A stretch of 49,758 bases of DNA from positions 1 through 49,758 of the forward strand of contig SAUS01000010.1 in NCBI GenBank assembly GCA_004000625.1. Direction: 5' to 3'. The translations under genes were made by a program, and so were the position numbers. Every line of letters begins with the position of its first letter. Positions within the stretch are counted from its first letter, which is position 1. Shown piece after piece: positions 8,130 to 16,808 of this stretch. The notes beneath the pieces were generated by a model. The model ran no database searches. It saw only the letters and a list, made by a program, of their open reading frames with translations, and was not told where the DNA came from. The stretch comes from Candidatus Cibiobacter qucibialis (GTDB taxonomy: Bacteria; Bacillota; Clostridia; Oscillospirales; Ruminococcaceae).

Positions 8130-9873
8130 ATTCAGCCGCGAGTTTTTCTCCGCCAACCGCATTGTAAAGGCCGACCTGCACTGCGCCCGCCAGCCGCGGG
8201 AACAGGACCTTGATAAGATCAAGGCCGAGCTGAAATCCCTGTACGATGCAACCGAAGTCCTGCTGGATGTCAGCGTGGATGAAAGCCTGCTTTCCGGCTA
8301 TGTATTGCAGGTGGGCGACCGTGTGTTTGATAACTCCGGCCGCCATGCCCTGGACCAGATGACCGGCGACAAGCCCGACCTGGCCACCCTAAAGACCCGC
8401 GTAGAGGACTATAAGCCCGCCGCCAACACTGCCGAGGGAGGCACGGTTGTGTCCGCTGCCGACGGCATTGTTACCGTTGAAGGCATGGACCGCGCCGTGT
8501 ACGGCGAGATTGTCACCTTTGAAAACGGTGCCAAGGGCATGGTGGAAAGTGTTGAGCCTTCCCACCTGGGCATTATGCTGTTTGATGGTGCCGAATCCGT
8601 CGGCGTGGGCACCCTGGTGACCCGTACCGGCAAGCGCGCCGGTATCCCCGTTGGCGAAGCTTTCCTGGGCCGCGTCATCAACCCGCTGGGCGAGCCCATC
8701 GACGGCAAGGGTGCCATCGAAGCCGTTGGTTACAACCCCATCGAGAAGCAGGCCCCCGGCATTCTGGAGCGCCAGAGCGTGGACACCCCGCTGCACACCG
8801 GCATTCTGTCCATCGACTCGATGTTCCCCATCGGCCGTGGCCAGCGTGAGTTGATCATCGGCGACCGCCAGACCGGCAAGACCTCCATCGCCACCGATAC
8901 CATCCTGAACCAGAAAGATACCGGCGTGCTCTGCATCTACGTTGCCATCGGGCAGAAGGCTTCCTCCATTGCCCGCGTGGCCGAGGACCTGAAAAAGCAT
9001 GGCGCTATGGGCTACACCACCATTGTGGCCGCCACCGCCAGCGACAGCGCCCCCCTGCAGTACATTGCCCCGTATGCCGGCACCGCACTGGCCGAATATT
9101 TTATGGCCCAGGGCAAGAGCGTGCTGATCGTCTATGACGACCTTTCCAAGCACGCCGTGGCATACCGTGCCATTTCCCTGCTGCTGCGCCGCTCCCCCGG
9201 CCGTGAGGCTTACCCCGGCGACGTTTTCTACCTGCATTCCCGTCTGCTGGAACGTTCCTGCCGTATGCGGGACGACCTGGGCGGCGGTTCCATCACCGCA
9301 CTGCCCATTGTTGAAACCCAGGCAGGCGATGTTTCCGCCTACATTCCCACCAACGTTATTTCCATCACCGATGGCCAGATCTTCCTGGAGACCGCACTGT
9401 TCAACGCAGGCAACCGCCCGGCTGTCAACGTTGGCTTGTCGGTTTCCCGTGTCGGCGGCGCTGCCCAGACCAAGGCCATGAAAAAGGCCAACGCCAACCT
9501 GCGTATCGAGCTGGCCCAGTACAAGGATATGGAATCCTTCTCGCAGTTCAGCTCTGACCTGGACGCTGAGACCCGCCGCCAGCTGGAACACGGCAAGGCT
9601 TTGATGGAACTGCTGAAACAGCCGCTGTACCAGCCCAAATCCGACGCCGAGCAGGTCGTTTTGCTGACCCTCGCCGCCCACGGCGTGCTCGACGAGATCA
9701 AAACCGGCGAGCTGCGCCAGAAAACCTCCGCATTTGTGCGTCAGTTCCGTACGGACCCGTCCGGCGTGATGGACGAGATCCAGGCTTCCGGTAAGCTCAG
9801 CCCCGAACAGGTGCAGACCATCCTGAACGCCTGGAACGCATTTGCGGGAGGCGATGCCCATGCCATCCACTAA
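8119..9873 (+). CDS. atpA: ATP synthase delta(C-terminal)-alpha fusion subunit
   Basis: Encodes 584 residues against about 502 for a normal alpha. Residues 88-584 are a full alpha subunit: Walker A GDRQTGKT (248-255) and the arginine-finger region SVSRVGGAAQTK are present. Residues about 10-83 match the C-terminal domain of the delta subunit (AtpH): VDESLLSGYVLQVGDRV followed by FDNSGRHALDQM corresponds to the usual V-DPSLIGG-V-RVGDKV-DGS-R-L-L pattern. No separate atpH exists, and the delta N-terminal six-helix domain is absent from the operon. ATG 8119 lies inside the end of atpF. The alternative, an annotation artefact, is unlikely because the frame is continuous and no stop or start separates the two parts. 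Confidence 0.93.
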   Translation: MASEFSREFFSANRIVKADLHCARQPREQDLDKIKAELKSLYDATEVLLDVSVDESLLSGYVLQVGDRVFDNSGRHALDQMTGDKPDLATLKTRVEDYKPAANTAEGGTVVSAADGIVTVEGMDRAVYGEIVTFENGAKGMVESVEPSHLGIMLFDGAESVGVGTLVTRTGKRAGIPVGEAFLGRVINPLGEPIDGKGAIEAVGYNPIEKQAPGILERQSVDTPLHTGILSIDSMFPIGRGQRELIIGDRQTGKTSIATDTILNQKDTGVLCIYVAIGQKASSIARVAEDLKKHGAMGYTTIVAATASDSAPLQYIAPYAGTALAEYFMAQGKSVLIVYDDLSKHAVAYRAISLLLRRSPGREAYPGDVFYLHSRLLERSCRMRDDLGGGSITALPIVETQAGDVSAYIPTNVISITDGQIFLETALFNAGNRPAVNVGLSVSRVGGAAQTKAMKKANANLRIELAQYKDMESFSQFSSDLDAETRRQLEHGKALMELLKQPLYQPKSDAEQVVLLTLAAHGVLDEIKTGELRQKTSAFVRQFRTDPSGVMDEIQASGKLSPEQVQTILNAWNAFAGGDAHAIH

Positions 9874-10747
9874 GCTGCTCAAGGAGCGTATTGAGAGCAT
9901 TCAGGACACCATGAAGATCACCAATGCCATGTACCTGATCTCCTCCTCCAAGCTGCGCAAGGCACGCAAAAATTACCAGGCGGTTTCGCCTTACTTTGAG
10001 CGCATGCAGATGACGATGACCCGCGTGCTGCCCCACCTGCCGGAAGAACCGGTTCACCCGTTCTTCCACACCCGCAACCCGGAATCTCCGCGCCGCGCCT
10101 ATCTGGTGCTGACGGCGGACAAAGGCATGGCCGGTGCGTACAACCAGAACCTGCTCAAGTTTCTGAAATCGCACTGCGGCGATGACCCCAAGGCCCGCTT
10201 TTATGTGGTGGGCCAGACCGGCTACCGCGCCCTGCTGCACAAGGACCCCCGCCTGGTGGAAGATTTTCTGTACAGCGGCCAGGCCCCCACATTGCAGCGT
10301 GCGCGTGACATCACGGCGGACATGATCGATACGTTCAAGGCGGATGAGGTGGATGAGGTTTACCTCATCTACACCAAGATCCAGAACGCCCTGACCGCTG
10401 AACCGGTCATGCTGCAGCTGCTGCCGCTGGAACGCTCCCGCTTTGCGCCGCTGCCGCCCGCACTGGGCGATCCCCATGGCGAGGTTGAGCTGTTCCCCGA
10501 TGCGTGGTCGGTGTTCAAGCAGATGGCCCCCATCTACATGCACGGCATGATCTTCGGTGCCATGACCGAGAGCTATTGCGCCGAGCAGAGCGCCCGCATG
10601 ACCGCCATGGATTCCGCCACCAAGAGCGCCACCGATATGATTCACGCGCTCCAGCTGGAGTATAACCGCACCCGCCAGGGTGCAATCACCCAGGAGATCA
10701 CCGAGATCATCGGCGGTGCTTCTGCTGTGCAAACCAGCGACTATTAA
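9860..10747 (+). CDS. atpG: F-type ATP synthase subunit gamma
   Basis: Encodes 295 residues, the central rotor shaft of F1. Both terminal helices are recognisable: LLKERIESIQDTMKITNAMY at the N-terminus and RMTAMDSATKSATDMIHAL near the C-terminus. Of two in-frame ATGs (9854, 9860) I chose 9860, because GGGAGG is 8 nt away rather than 2. It overlaps the alpha fusion by 14 nt, implying coupled translation. Confidence 0.93.
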   Translation: MPSTKLLKERIESIQDTMKITNAMYLISSSKLRKARKNYQAVSPYFERMQMTMTRVLPHLPEEPVHPFFHTRNPESPRRAYLVLTADKGMAGAYNQNLLKFLKSHCGDDPKARFYVVGQTGYRALLHKDPRLVEDFLYSGQAPTLQRARDITADMIDTFKADEVDEVYLIYTKIQNALTAEPVMLQLLPLERSRFAPLPPALGDPHGEVELFPDAWSVFKQMAPIYMHGMIFGAMTESYCAEQSARMTAMDSATKSATDMIHALQLEYNRTRQGAITQEITEIIGGASAVQTSDY

Positions 10748-10826
10748 ACTTTTTGCACTGTATCCCCTATCGGGATACAATATTCAAACATTTATCTACT
10801 TCTGAAATTAAGGAAGAGGCTATCGT

Positions 10827-12227
10827 ATGACACAGGGAACAATTATTCGTGTAGCAGGCCCCGTGGTGGACGTTCAGTTCACCGAGGGCAAGCTGCCTGC
10901 CCTGCAGGAAGCGCTGACAGTGACCGCTGAGGGCACCGAGCGCACGATGGAAGTAACGCAGCATGTGAACGAAACCACCGTTCGCTGCATTATGCTTTCT
11001 GCCAGCGAGGGTCTTGGCAAGGGGATGACCGTGAACGCACTGGGCCACGGCCTGACTGCCCCGGTGGGCGAAGCCACCCTGGGCCGCATGTTTGACCCCC
11101 TGGGCCGCCCCATTGACGGCAAAGGCCCCATGGCCGCAGACGTCCCTACCTGGCCCATCCATCGCAAGGCCCCCGGCTTTGAGGACCAGAAACCTGCAAC
11201 CGAAATTCTGGAAACCGGCATCAAGGTCATTGACCTGCTGGCACCGTATGCCAAGGGCGGCAAGATCGGCCTGTTTGGCGGCGCTGGCGTTGGCAAAACC
11301 GTGCTGATCCAGGAGCTGATCCACAACGTAGCCACCGAGCACGGCGGCTACTCCATCTTTACCGGCGTTGGCGAGCGCAGCCGTGAGGGCTGTGACCTTT
11401 GGGGCGAAATGAACGCTTCCGGCGTTCTGAACAAGACCGCCCTGATCTTCGGCCAGATGAACGAACCGCCGGGAGCCCGTATGCGCGTTGCCGAAACCGG
11501 CCTGACCATGGCAGAATACTTCCGCGAGGAAAGCCACAAGGACGTGCTGCTGTTTATTGACAACATCTTCCGTTTTGTGCAGGCCGGCTCCGAAGTTTCC
11601 GCCCTGATGGGCCGTATGCCCTCCGCCGTTGGTTACCAGCCCACGCTGGCCAACGAGCTGGGTGCCCTGCAGGAGCGTATCACTTCCACCCGTGATGGGT
11701 CCATCACCTCGGTTCAGGCCGTTTATGTGCCTGCCGACGACTTGACCGACCCCGCCCCGGCCACCACCTTTGCCCACCTGGATGCCACTACCGTTCTGTC
11801 CCGTAAGATCGTGGAACAGGGTATCTACCCCGCCGTGGATCCGCTGGATTCCACCAGCCGCATCCTGGAAGCAGACATTGTGGGCGAGGAGCATTATCGC
11901 GTGGCCCGCAAGGTACAGGCTACCTTGCAGCGCTACCAGGAACTGCAGGACATTATCGCCATCCTTGGCATGGACGAACTGGACGACAACGATAAGCTGA
12001 CCGTTGCCCGCGCCCGCAAAATCCAGAAATTCCTGTCCCAGCCGTTCTTCGTTGCCGAGAACTTTACCGGCCTGCCGGGCAAATATGTGCCCCTGGCCGA
12101 AACTGTCAAGGGCTTTGCCGCCATCGTGGACGGTCAGGTCGATGATCTGCCCGAATGGGCGTTCTTCAACGTGGGCACGCTGGACGATGCTCGCAAGAAG
12201 GCTGCCGAAAAGGGCGGTGTGGCCTGA
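10827..12227 (+). CDS. atpD: F-type ATP synthase subunit beta
   Basis: Encodes 466 residues, the catalytic nucleotide-binding subunit. Walker A is GGAGVGKT (151-158). The catalytic Glu/Arg region GERSREG is present, and the DELSEED-like lever is GMDELDDNDK. It is separated from atpG by 79 bp, the widest gap inside the operon apart from the atpB-atpE gap of 51 bp. AGGAAGAGG precedes the ATG. Its stop overlaps the atpC start. Confidence 0.97.
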   Translation: MTQGTIIRVAGPVVDVQFTEGKLPALQEALTVTAEGTERTMEVTQHVNETTVRCIMLSASEGLGKGMTVNALGHGLTAPVGEATLGRMFDPLGRPIDGKGPMAADVPTWPIHRKAPGFEDQKPATEILETGIKVIDLLAPYAKGGKIGLFGGAGVGKTVLIQELIHNVATEHGGYSIFTGVGERSREGCDLWGEMNASGVLNKTALIFGQMNEPPGARMRVAETGLTMAEYFREESHKDVLLFIDNIFRFVQAGSEVSALMGRMPSAVGYQPTLANELGALQERITSTRDGSITSVQAVYVPADDLTDPAPATTFAHLDATTVLSRKIVEQGIYPAVDPLDSTSRILEADIVGEEHYRVARKVQATLQRYQELQDIIAILGMDELDDNDKLTVARARKIQKFLSQPFFVAENFTGLPGKYVPLAETVKGFAAIVDGQVDDLPEWAFFNVGTLDDARKKAAEKGGVA

Positions 12228-12634
12228 TGGAAAAGTTCGTTCTGAACATCACGGCCAGCAGCGGCGAGTTTTTCCAGGGCGAGTGCGAAAGCCTGACCCT
12301 GCCCACCGCTGACGGCCAGTACGGCGTACAGGCCGGACACAGCCCGGTGCTGGTTGCCCTGGAAATGGGCATCATGCAGTTCACCGTGAACGGCGAAACT
12401 CGCAACGTACTGGTGGGCGATGGCATTGCCGAAGTGACCCCCGCTTACGTTGTGCTGCTGGTCGACAGCGCCGAGCGCCCGGAGGATATCGATAAAAACC
12501 GTGCCGAGGCCGCCCGCATCCGCGCCGAGGAACGCTTGCAGCACAAGCAGAGCATGCACGAGTATTACCAGAGCAAGATTGCCCTGAACCGTGCCATGCA
12601 GCGCCTGCAGGCTACTGCAAAATACAACCGCTGA
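12227..12634 (+). CDS. atpC: F-type ATP synthase subunit epsilon
   Basis: Encodes 135 residues with the N-terminal beta-sandwich (LTLPTADGQYGVQAGHSPVL) and a C-terminal two-helix domain rich in Ala/Arg/Glu that can inhibit ATP hydrolysis. The start ATG shares one base with the atpD stop (TGATG). It is the last gene of the operon and is followed by a strong terminator. The open frame reaches upstream to 12155 but overlaps atpD there and has no ribosome site. Confidence 0.95.
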   Translation: MEKFVLNITASSGEFFQGECESLTLPTADGQYGVQAGHSPVLVALEMGIMQFTVNGETRNVLVGDGIAEVTPAYVVLLVDSAERPEDIDKNRAEAARIRAEERLQHKQSMHEYYQSKIALNRAMQRLQATAKYNR

Positions 12635-12652
12635 TTACCTTCCAACAAAGTT

Positions 12653-12704
12653 GCCACCCGTTCTGTGCAGGGCATCCCTGCGCAGAGCGGGCGGCTTTGT
12701 TTTA
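12653..12704 (+). terminator. Rho-independent terminator of the atp operon
   Basis: A long stem from GCCACCCGTTCTGTGCAGGG (12653-12672) with its complement ending at 12695, loop CAT, two G-U pairs and one mismatch, followed by TTTGTTTTA. It lies 18 bp after the atpC stop. Confidence 0.9.
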
Positions 12705-12785
12705 TCCTGTATCTGCTTTTCGTCTTAATTTATCTTACTTGTTATAGTAATTTTATGCCAAAATTAAGATTCAGTCTTTTTCTTG

Positions 12786-12814
12786 TTGACAAAACAGCCC
12801 AAACTGTGTACAAT
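12786..12814 (+). promoter_or_regulatory. Strong sigma-A promoter for thioredoxin
   Basis: TTGACA (12786-12791), an exact 17-bp spacer and TACAAT (12809-12814). The thioredoxin start is 126 bp downstream, so there is an untranslated leader of about 120 nt. I see no strong structure in that leader. Confidence 0.8.
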
Positions 12815-12940
12815 CAGCAGTAAGGGAATGTCTTTCCCCCTCCCGGCCCATACTATGGTGTAGATACGCCATAACCATGTCCGGCAAACAGCAGCGGAAC
12901 ACGCTGCTTTACAGTCATAATTAAAGGAGGGAACCTTTTT

Positions 12941-13252
12941 ATGGTTACCAAAATCAGCAATAATGATCTTTCCCAGGCCAAAGCACAGGGCGTGGCCGTT
13001 CTGGATTTTTCTGCAACCTGGTGCGGTCCCTGCCAGATGCTTGCCCCGGTCCTGCATGAGCTTGCCGATGAAGTTGGCAGCAAAGCCGCATTTTACAGCA
13101 TTGATGTGGACGAAAACCGCCAGCTTGCCACCGAATACGGCATTTCCAGCATCCCCTGCTTGGTCGTACTGAAAAACGGCCAGGAATCCGCCCGCAGCGT
13201 CGGTTTCCTGCCCAAGCAGGCTTTGCAGGATATGTTGGATAAGTATATTTGA
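12941..13252 (+). CDS. trxA: Thioredoxin
   Basis: Encodes 103 residues with the classical WCGPC redox site (Cys28 and Cys31) and the cis-proline loop ISSIPCLVV, which unusually carries a third cysteine after the Pro. It reduces protein disulfides in the cytoplasm using thioredoxin reductase; no reductase lies in this window. Start ATG follows AAAGGAGGG. It is monocistronic with its own promoter. Confidence 0.95.
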   Translation: MVTKISNNDLSQAKAQGVAVLDFSATWCGPCQMLAPVLHELADEVGSKAAFYSIDVDENRQLATEYGISSIPCLVVLKNGQESARSVGFLPKQALQDMLDKYI

Positions 13253-13494
13253 GAGATACGCACGGCCTAAAAAGGAGCAGTTCCCCTTCAGCGCAGCGGG
13301 CGCACATTGTGCGCCCCTACGGGTGGGGGTGCACCATAAATATTGCCGCACATTATAAAATGCACTGTAGGGAACGGTCTTGACCGTTCTGGCACCACAA
13401 AACATCTGCTCAAACCAACCTCGCCGCTCCCTTTCACCACCTCCAATTCCTAATTCCACATTATCTCCTCACTCCTACTTCCTAACTCCTAACT
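13253..13494. other. Intergenic repeats after thioredoxin
   Basis: No gene is seen. The stretch holds one copy of palindrome C (13298-13316), a GAACGGTC-TT-GACCGTTC inverted repeat near 13373-13390, and a pyrimidine-rich run of CTCCTAACTCC-type units (about 13430-13494). Similar runs occur near 15650 and 23100-23178. They look like dispersed non-coding repeats. Confidence 0.7.
13298..13316. repeat. Palindrome C copy
   Basis: GGGCGCACATTGTGCGCCC, one of at least six copies of a short palindrome in gene gaps in this window (others at 21223, 22934, 32104, 32982 and 35750). It usually sits in the context GTAGGGGCGCACA...CCCCTACG. Confidence 0.8.
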
Positions 13495-13495
13495 A

Positions 13496-13533
13496 AAAAA
13501 CGCCATGCTTTCTTCGGAAAGCATGGCGTTTTT
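13496..13533. terminator. Terminator of the GH42 operon
   Basis: A 12-bp perfect stem (CGCCATGCTTTC 13501-13512 / GAAAGCATGGCG 13517-13528) closed by a TTCG tetraloop, with A-runs on the left and T-runs on the right. It can work both ways. It lies directly after the GH42 stop on the minus strand. Confidence 0.92.
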
Positions 13534-13534
13534 C

Positions 13535-15565
13535 TTATTTCACTTTTTCCTCAATTGCGCAGGCATCATAGGGTTTCAGCTCCATGCTGCCCAAAACGTT
13601 TTTGCCGCTCAACAGGTCTGCACCGGATTCCACCTGCACCTTAACTGCGCTCTGGGTGGTGTTGATGTAGAAATGGTAGCGCGCGTTCTCGCTTTCGCGG
13701 CAGTGGTATTCCACACCCTGCGGCAGGTCACGCAGGTGCACCTTGGCATCGGCCAAAGCTGCACGCAGCACAGCGGCGTTGCCGGCATCATCCAGGCGCG
13801 CACCGATGTAATAAGCGTGCCCCTTGCCGAACACATGGTGGGTCACAGCCGCATGGCCGGAATAGAAATCCTGTCCATACACAGCCACCACCTCGGTACC
13901 CTCGGCAGGCTGCAACAGTTCGCAGTAATCCTTGATGCTGCTCTGCTGGCTGCTCTTGACCCAGATGGCACGGTTGCCCTCACCGGGGTACAGGGTGTCC
14001 AGTTCGCTTGCGGTCACGCCAAACACTTCGCGCAGGCCGTCACCGGGGAACCCGCCCAGCCAACACAGGGTGCTTTCATCCACATAGCCCAGCAGATAGG
14101 TGGCCACAACGGTGCCGCCGTTTTCCACATATTCGCGGATCTTTTGTGCAAAACCAGGCTTGGTCATAAACAGCATGGGCAGCACCACCAGCTTATAGCG
14201 GTTCAGGTCTGCATCCACGCCCACAACGTCGGTTTCCACACCGCAGTGGTTCAGCTGGGCGTACAGCTGGCAGCAGGTTTCGCGCAGATTCTTCTGCTTG
14301 ATCTGCATGCCCCAGGCGTCATCCAGCGCCCAGCGGTTGTCCCAGTCAAAGATCATGGCCGCGTCCGCTTTGGGCAGGCTGCCGCACACCGGGGTCAGGG
14401 CGGCCAGGGCTTCGTTGGTGGCGGTCACTTCGTTGAACACGCGGGTATCATCGCGGCCATCGTGGTCCACAACCGCGCCGTGGAACTGCTCAGAGCCGCC
14501 GCGGCCCTTGCGCCACTGGAAGTACTGCACGCCGTCCGCACCACAGGCCACTGTCTGGATAGCGCTCATCCGGTTCACGCCGGGGCGCTTGAGCTTATTA
14601 TACTCGTGCCAGTTCACCAGGCTGGGGGTGCTTTCCATCAGCAGGAACGGCTTGTCCGGCTTGCAGCCGCGGATCAGCGCATGATCAAACGCCGTCATGC
14701 CCGCCGTCACGGTGGTGCTGCGGTCGGGGCGCCCCCAATGGGGGTAACTGTCCCAGCAGACAAAATCCAGCTCTCTTTGCAGCTTGTGGTAGTCCAATCC
14801 GGGGAAGTACTCCATCAGGTTCGTGGTAATGGGCACATTGGGGGTCCGCTTGCGCAGGATCGCCGTTTCGCTGTGTACATAGTCCATCATGTTCCAGGTG
14901 GTAAAGCGCCGCCAATCCAGCTTCAGGCCGTTCAGGCTCTGCTCCCCGTTATCAAACGGCGGCTCCACCTCGTCAAAGCTGTCGTAGTGGTGGCTCCAGA
15001 AGCTAGTCCACCAGGCATGGTTCAGGGCATCAATGGTATGATACTTTTCTTTCAGCCAACCGCGGAAGCGCTCTTGGCACAGCGGGCAGTAGCATTCGCC
15101 GCCCAGCTCATTGGAAATGTGCCACAAGATCAGGCCGGGGTGGTCGCCCACAGCGTCGATCAGGTGGTTCAGCAGCTCCTCTACCTTCTGGCGGTAGATG
15201 GGGCTGGTCAGGCAGTGGTTGTGGCGCATGCCCTGGTGGTCCCGTACACCGTTGGACTGCACGCGCAGCACTTCGGGGTATTTGCGTGCCAGCCAGTTGG
15301 GCTTTGCACCAGTGGGCGTTGCCAGCTCGGTATAAATGCCCTGGTCATACAGTCGATCCATGATCTCGCGCAGCCAAGTAAAGTTATATTCCCCCTCGCG
15401 CGGCTCATATGCTGCCCAGGCAAACACACCCAGCGTAACGCTGTTCATTCCGGCCTTTTTCATCATGCGGATGTCCGCTTCAAGAATATCCGGGCGGTCC
15501 AGCCATTGATCCGGGTTATAATCGCCGCCGCACAGCATCACAGGGGCTTTGGTGATAAAGTTCAT
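13535..15565 (-). CDS. ganA: GH42 beta-galactosidase
   Basis: Encodes 676 residues, typical GH42 length, and releases galactose from beta-galactosides or galacto-oligosaccharides. The acid/base Glu is in WHISNELGG, the nucleophile Glu in FLLMESTPS, and the zinc-binding cysteine cluster in GECYCPLC. There is no signal peptide, so it is cytoplasmic and acts on imported sugars. ATG 15565 follows AGAGGAAAGGG; the longer frame runs into repeats. It is the last gene of the regulator-binding protein-permease-permease-hydrolase order seen in Bacillus ganRSPQA, though repeat A separates it from the permeases. No GH53 galactanase gene is present. Confidence 0.92.
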   Translation of the reverse strand: MNFITKAPVMLCGGDYNPDQWLDRPDILEADIRMMKKAGMNSVTLGVFAWAAYEPREGEYNFTWLREIMDRLYDQGIYTELATPTGAKPNWLARKYPEVLRVQSNGVRDHQGMRHNHCLTSPIYRQKVEELLNHLIDAVGDHPGLILWHISNELGGECYCPLCQERFRGWLKEKYHTIDALNHAWWTSFWSHHYDSFDEVEPPFDNGEQSLNGLKLDWRRFTTWNMMDYVHSETAILRKRTPNVPITTNLMEYFPGLDYHKLQRELDFVCWDSYPHWGRPDRSTTVTAGMTAFDHALIRGCKPDKPFLLMESTPSLVNWHEYNKLKRPGVNRMSAIQTVACGADGVQYFQWRKGRGGSEQFHGAVVDHDGRDDTRVFNEVTATNEALAALTPVCGSLPKADAAMIFDWDNRWALDDAWGMQIKQKNLRETCCQLYAQLNHCGVETDVVGVDADLNRYKLVVLPMLFMTKPGFAQKIREYVENGGTVVATYLLGYVDESTLCWLGGFPGDGLREVFGVTASELDTLYPGEGNRAIWVKSSQQSSIKDYCELLQPAEGTEVVAVYGQDFYSGHAAVTHHVFGKGHAYYIGARLDDAGNAAVLRAALADAKVHLRDLPQGVEYHCRESENARYHFYINTTQSAVKVQVESGADLLSGKNVLGSMELKPYDACAIEEKVK

Positions 15566-15683
15566 CGTGGATTCCCTTTCCTCTACACTGTAAAGCATAA
15601 AACAAAAATTAGGAATCGGAAACCCGAAAGACGGAACTGGCGGTCTGCACCGAAATTCCTCATTCCTGATTTCCAATTCCTAA
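15566..15683. other. Low-complexity intergenic sequence
   Basis: Between the GH42 start and repeat A there is a short stretch with the ATTCCT/AATTCCTAA-type units also seen at 13430-13494 and 23097-23178. I see no gene, and no clear promoter for GH42 could be assigned. Confidence 0.5.
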
Positions 15684-15855
15684 GGCAATACCGCATAATT
15701 CTAAGTGCCGATACGGCGAGCGAGGTGCGGCAGATGCCAAGCCAAAAGCGCAGATAATACTTTGTGTCTTATCGAGCATTTTGGCAACGCAGATGCCGTG
15801 CCGCAGCCGCCGGAGCGGTGCTTAAGCCGTCAGGCGGGAATTGTGCGGTATTGCC
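15684..15855 (+). repeat. Repeat A, short form (172 bp)
   Basis: A complete element with ends GGCAATACCGCATAATTC and GAATTGTGCGGTATTGCC (inverted repeats). The flanking CTAA at both ends is a 4-bp target duplication. It sits between the upstream permease genes and the GH42 gene, interrupting the presumed operon without breaking a reading frame. Confidence 0.92.
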
Positions 15856-15908
15856 CTAATTATAGTAGATTCTGCAGCTATTGTGCCATGTGCCGTTGAT
15901 GCAAAGGT

Positions 15909-16808
15909 TTAGCCCTTTGCTGCACCGGAGGTAATGCCCTCAACATAGAACTTCTGCATGATGACAAACAGGATGGAGATGGGGATAGCCACCAAAACAC
16001 CGCCTGCGCAGAAACGGGAGAAGTAGCTGTTGACCAAAGCCTTTTGCAGCATGTTGTACAGGCCGATTGCCACCGTCCAGTCCGTCGAAACGCCGGAGTT
16101 CAGGATCATCTTTGCCACAACAAAGTCGGTCCACGGCGTCAGGAAGGAGTTGATAATGGTGTACACCAGGATCGGGCGGGACATCGGGATGACGATCTGG
16201 AAGAAGATGCGCGCTTCCGAAGCGCCGTCCAGCTTGGCGGCCTCACGCAGTGCCACAGGCACCGTATCAAAAAAGCCCTTACAGATCAGGTAGCCCAGGC
16301 CGGAAGAGCCCGCGTATACCATGATCAGACCGGCGTAAGAGTTGGTCAGGTTCATGTACTTCAAAACAAAGTACACAGCGATCATGGCCAGAACGCCGGG
16401 GAACAGGTTGACGGTAACGGACAAGTTCTGCAGCAGCTTGCGGCCCTTGAAGCGGCAGCAGCTTATGGCGTAAGCCACCATCAACACAAAGCAGGTGGAG
16501 ATCACACAGTTAAAGCATGCCACAACCAGGGTGTTCATGAACCAGCGCGGGAACTGTGCAACAGAGTCCGGCTGTGTCATAATGCTGACGTAGTTCCACA
16601 TGGTAAAGCTTTCCGGCACAAAGCGGGTAAAGTTGATGCCCTTATCGGTGGAGAACGAGGTCAGCAGCAGCCAGGCGATGGGTACCAGCCAGATAAAAGC
16701 CAGCAGCGCCAGCACCAGATGGCGGATGACGGAGAAGATGCCTTTTTTCACTTTGCCCTGCTTGAGCTGCTTTTGCACAGCGGCAGAGGGTACAGCAGTG
16801 GTACTCAA
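15909..16808 (-). CDS. ganQ: Sugar ABC transporter permease (MalG/GanQ type)
   Basis: Encodes 299 residues with six predicted membrane helices and the EAA loop (ALREAAKLDGASEARIFFQI) that contacts the ATPase. This is the smaller of two permeases of a carbohydrate-uptake-1 importer. The start is TTG 16808, overlapping the stop of the larger permease as TTGA; GGAGG lies 10 nt upstream. No ATP-binding subunit is encoded here, so a shared MsmX-type ATPase elsewhere is likely. Confidence 0.9.
   Translation of the reverse strand: MSTTAVPSAAVQKQLKQGKVKKGIFSVIRHLVLALLAFIWLVPIAWLLLTSFSTDKGINFTRFVPESFTMWNYVSIMTQPDSVAQFPRWFMNTLVVACFNCVISTCFVLMVAYAISCCRFKGRKLLQNLSVTVNLFPGVLAMIAVYFVLKYMNLTNSYAGLIMVYAGSSGLGYLICKGFFDTVPVALREAAKLDGASEARIFFQIVIPMSRPILVYTIINSFLTPWTDFVVAKMILNSGVSTDWTVAIGLYNMLQKALVNSYFSRFCAGGVLVAIPISILFVIMQKFYVEGITSGAAKG

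Noticed and set aside
8389..9900. 503-codon open frame on the minus strand
   Set aside because: Antisense to the delta/alpha fusion; Gly/His/Val-rich translation without family features.
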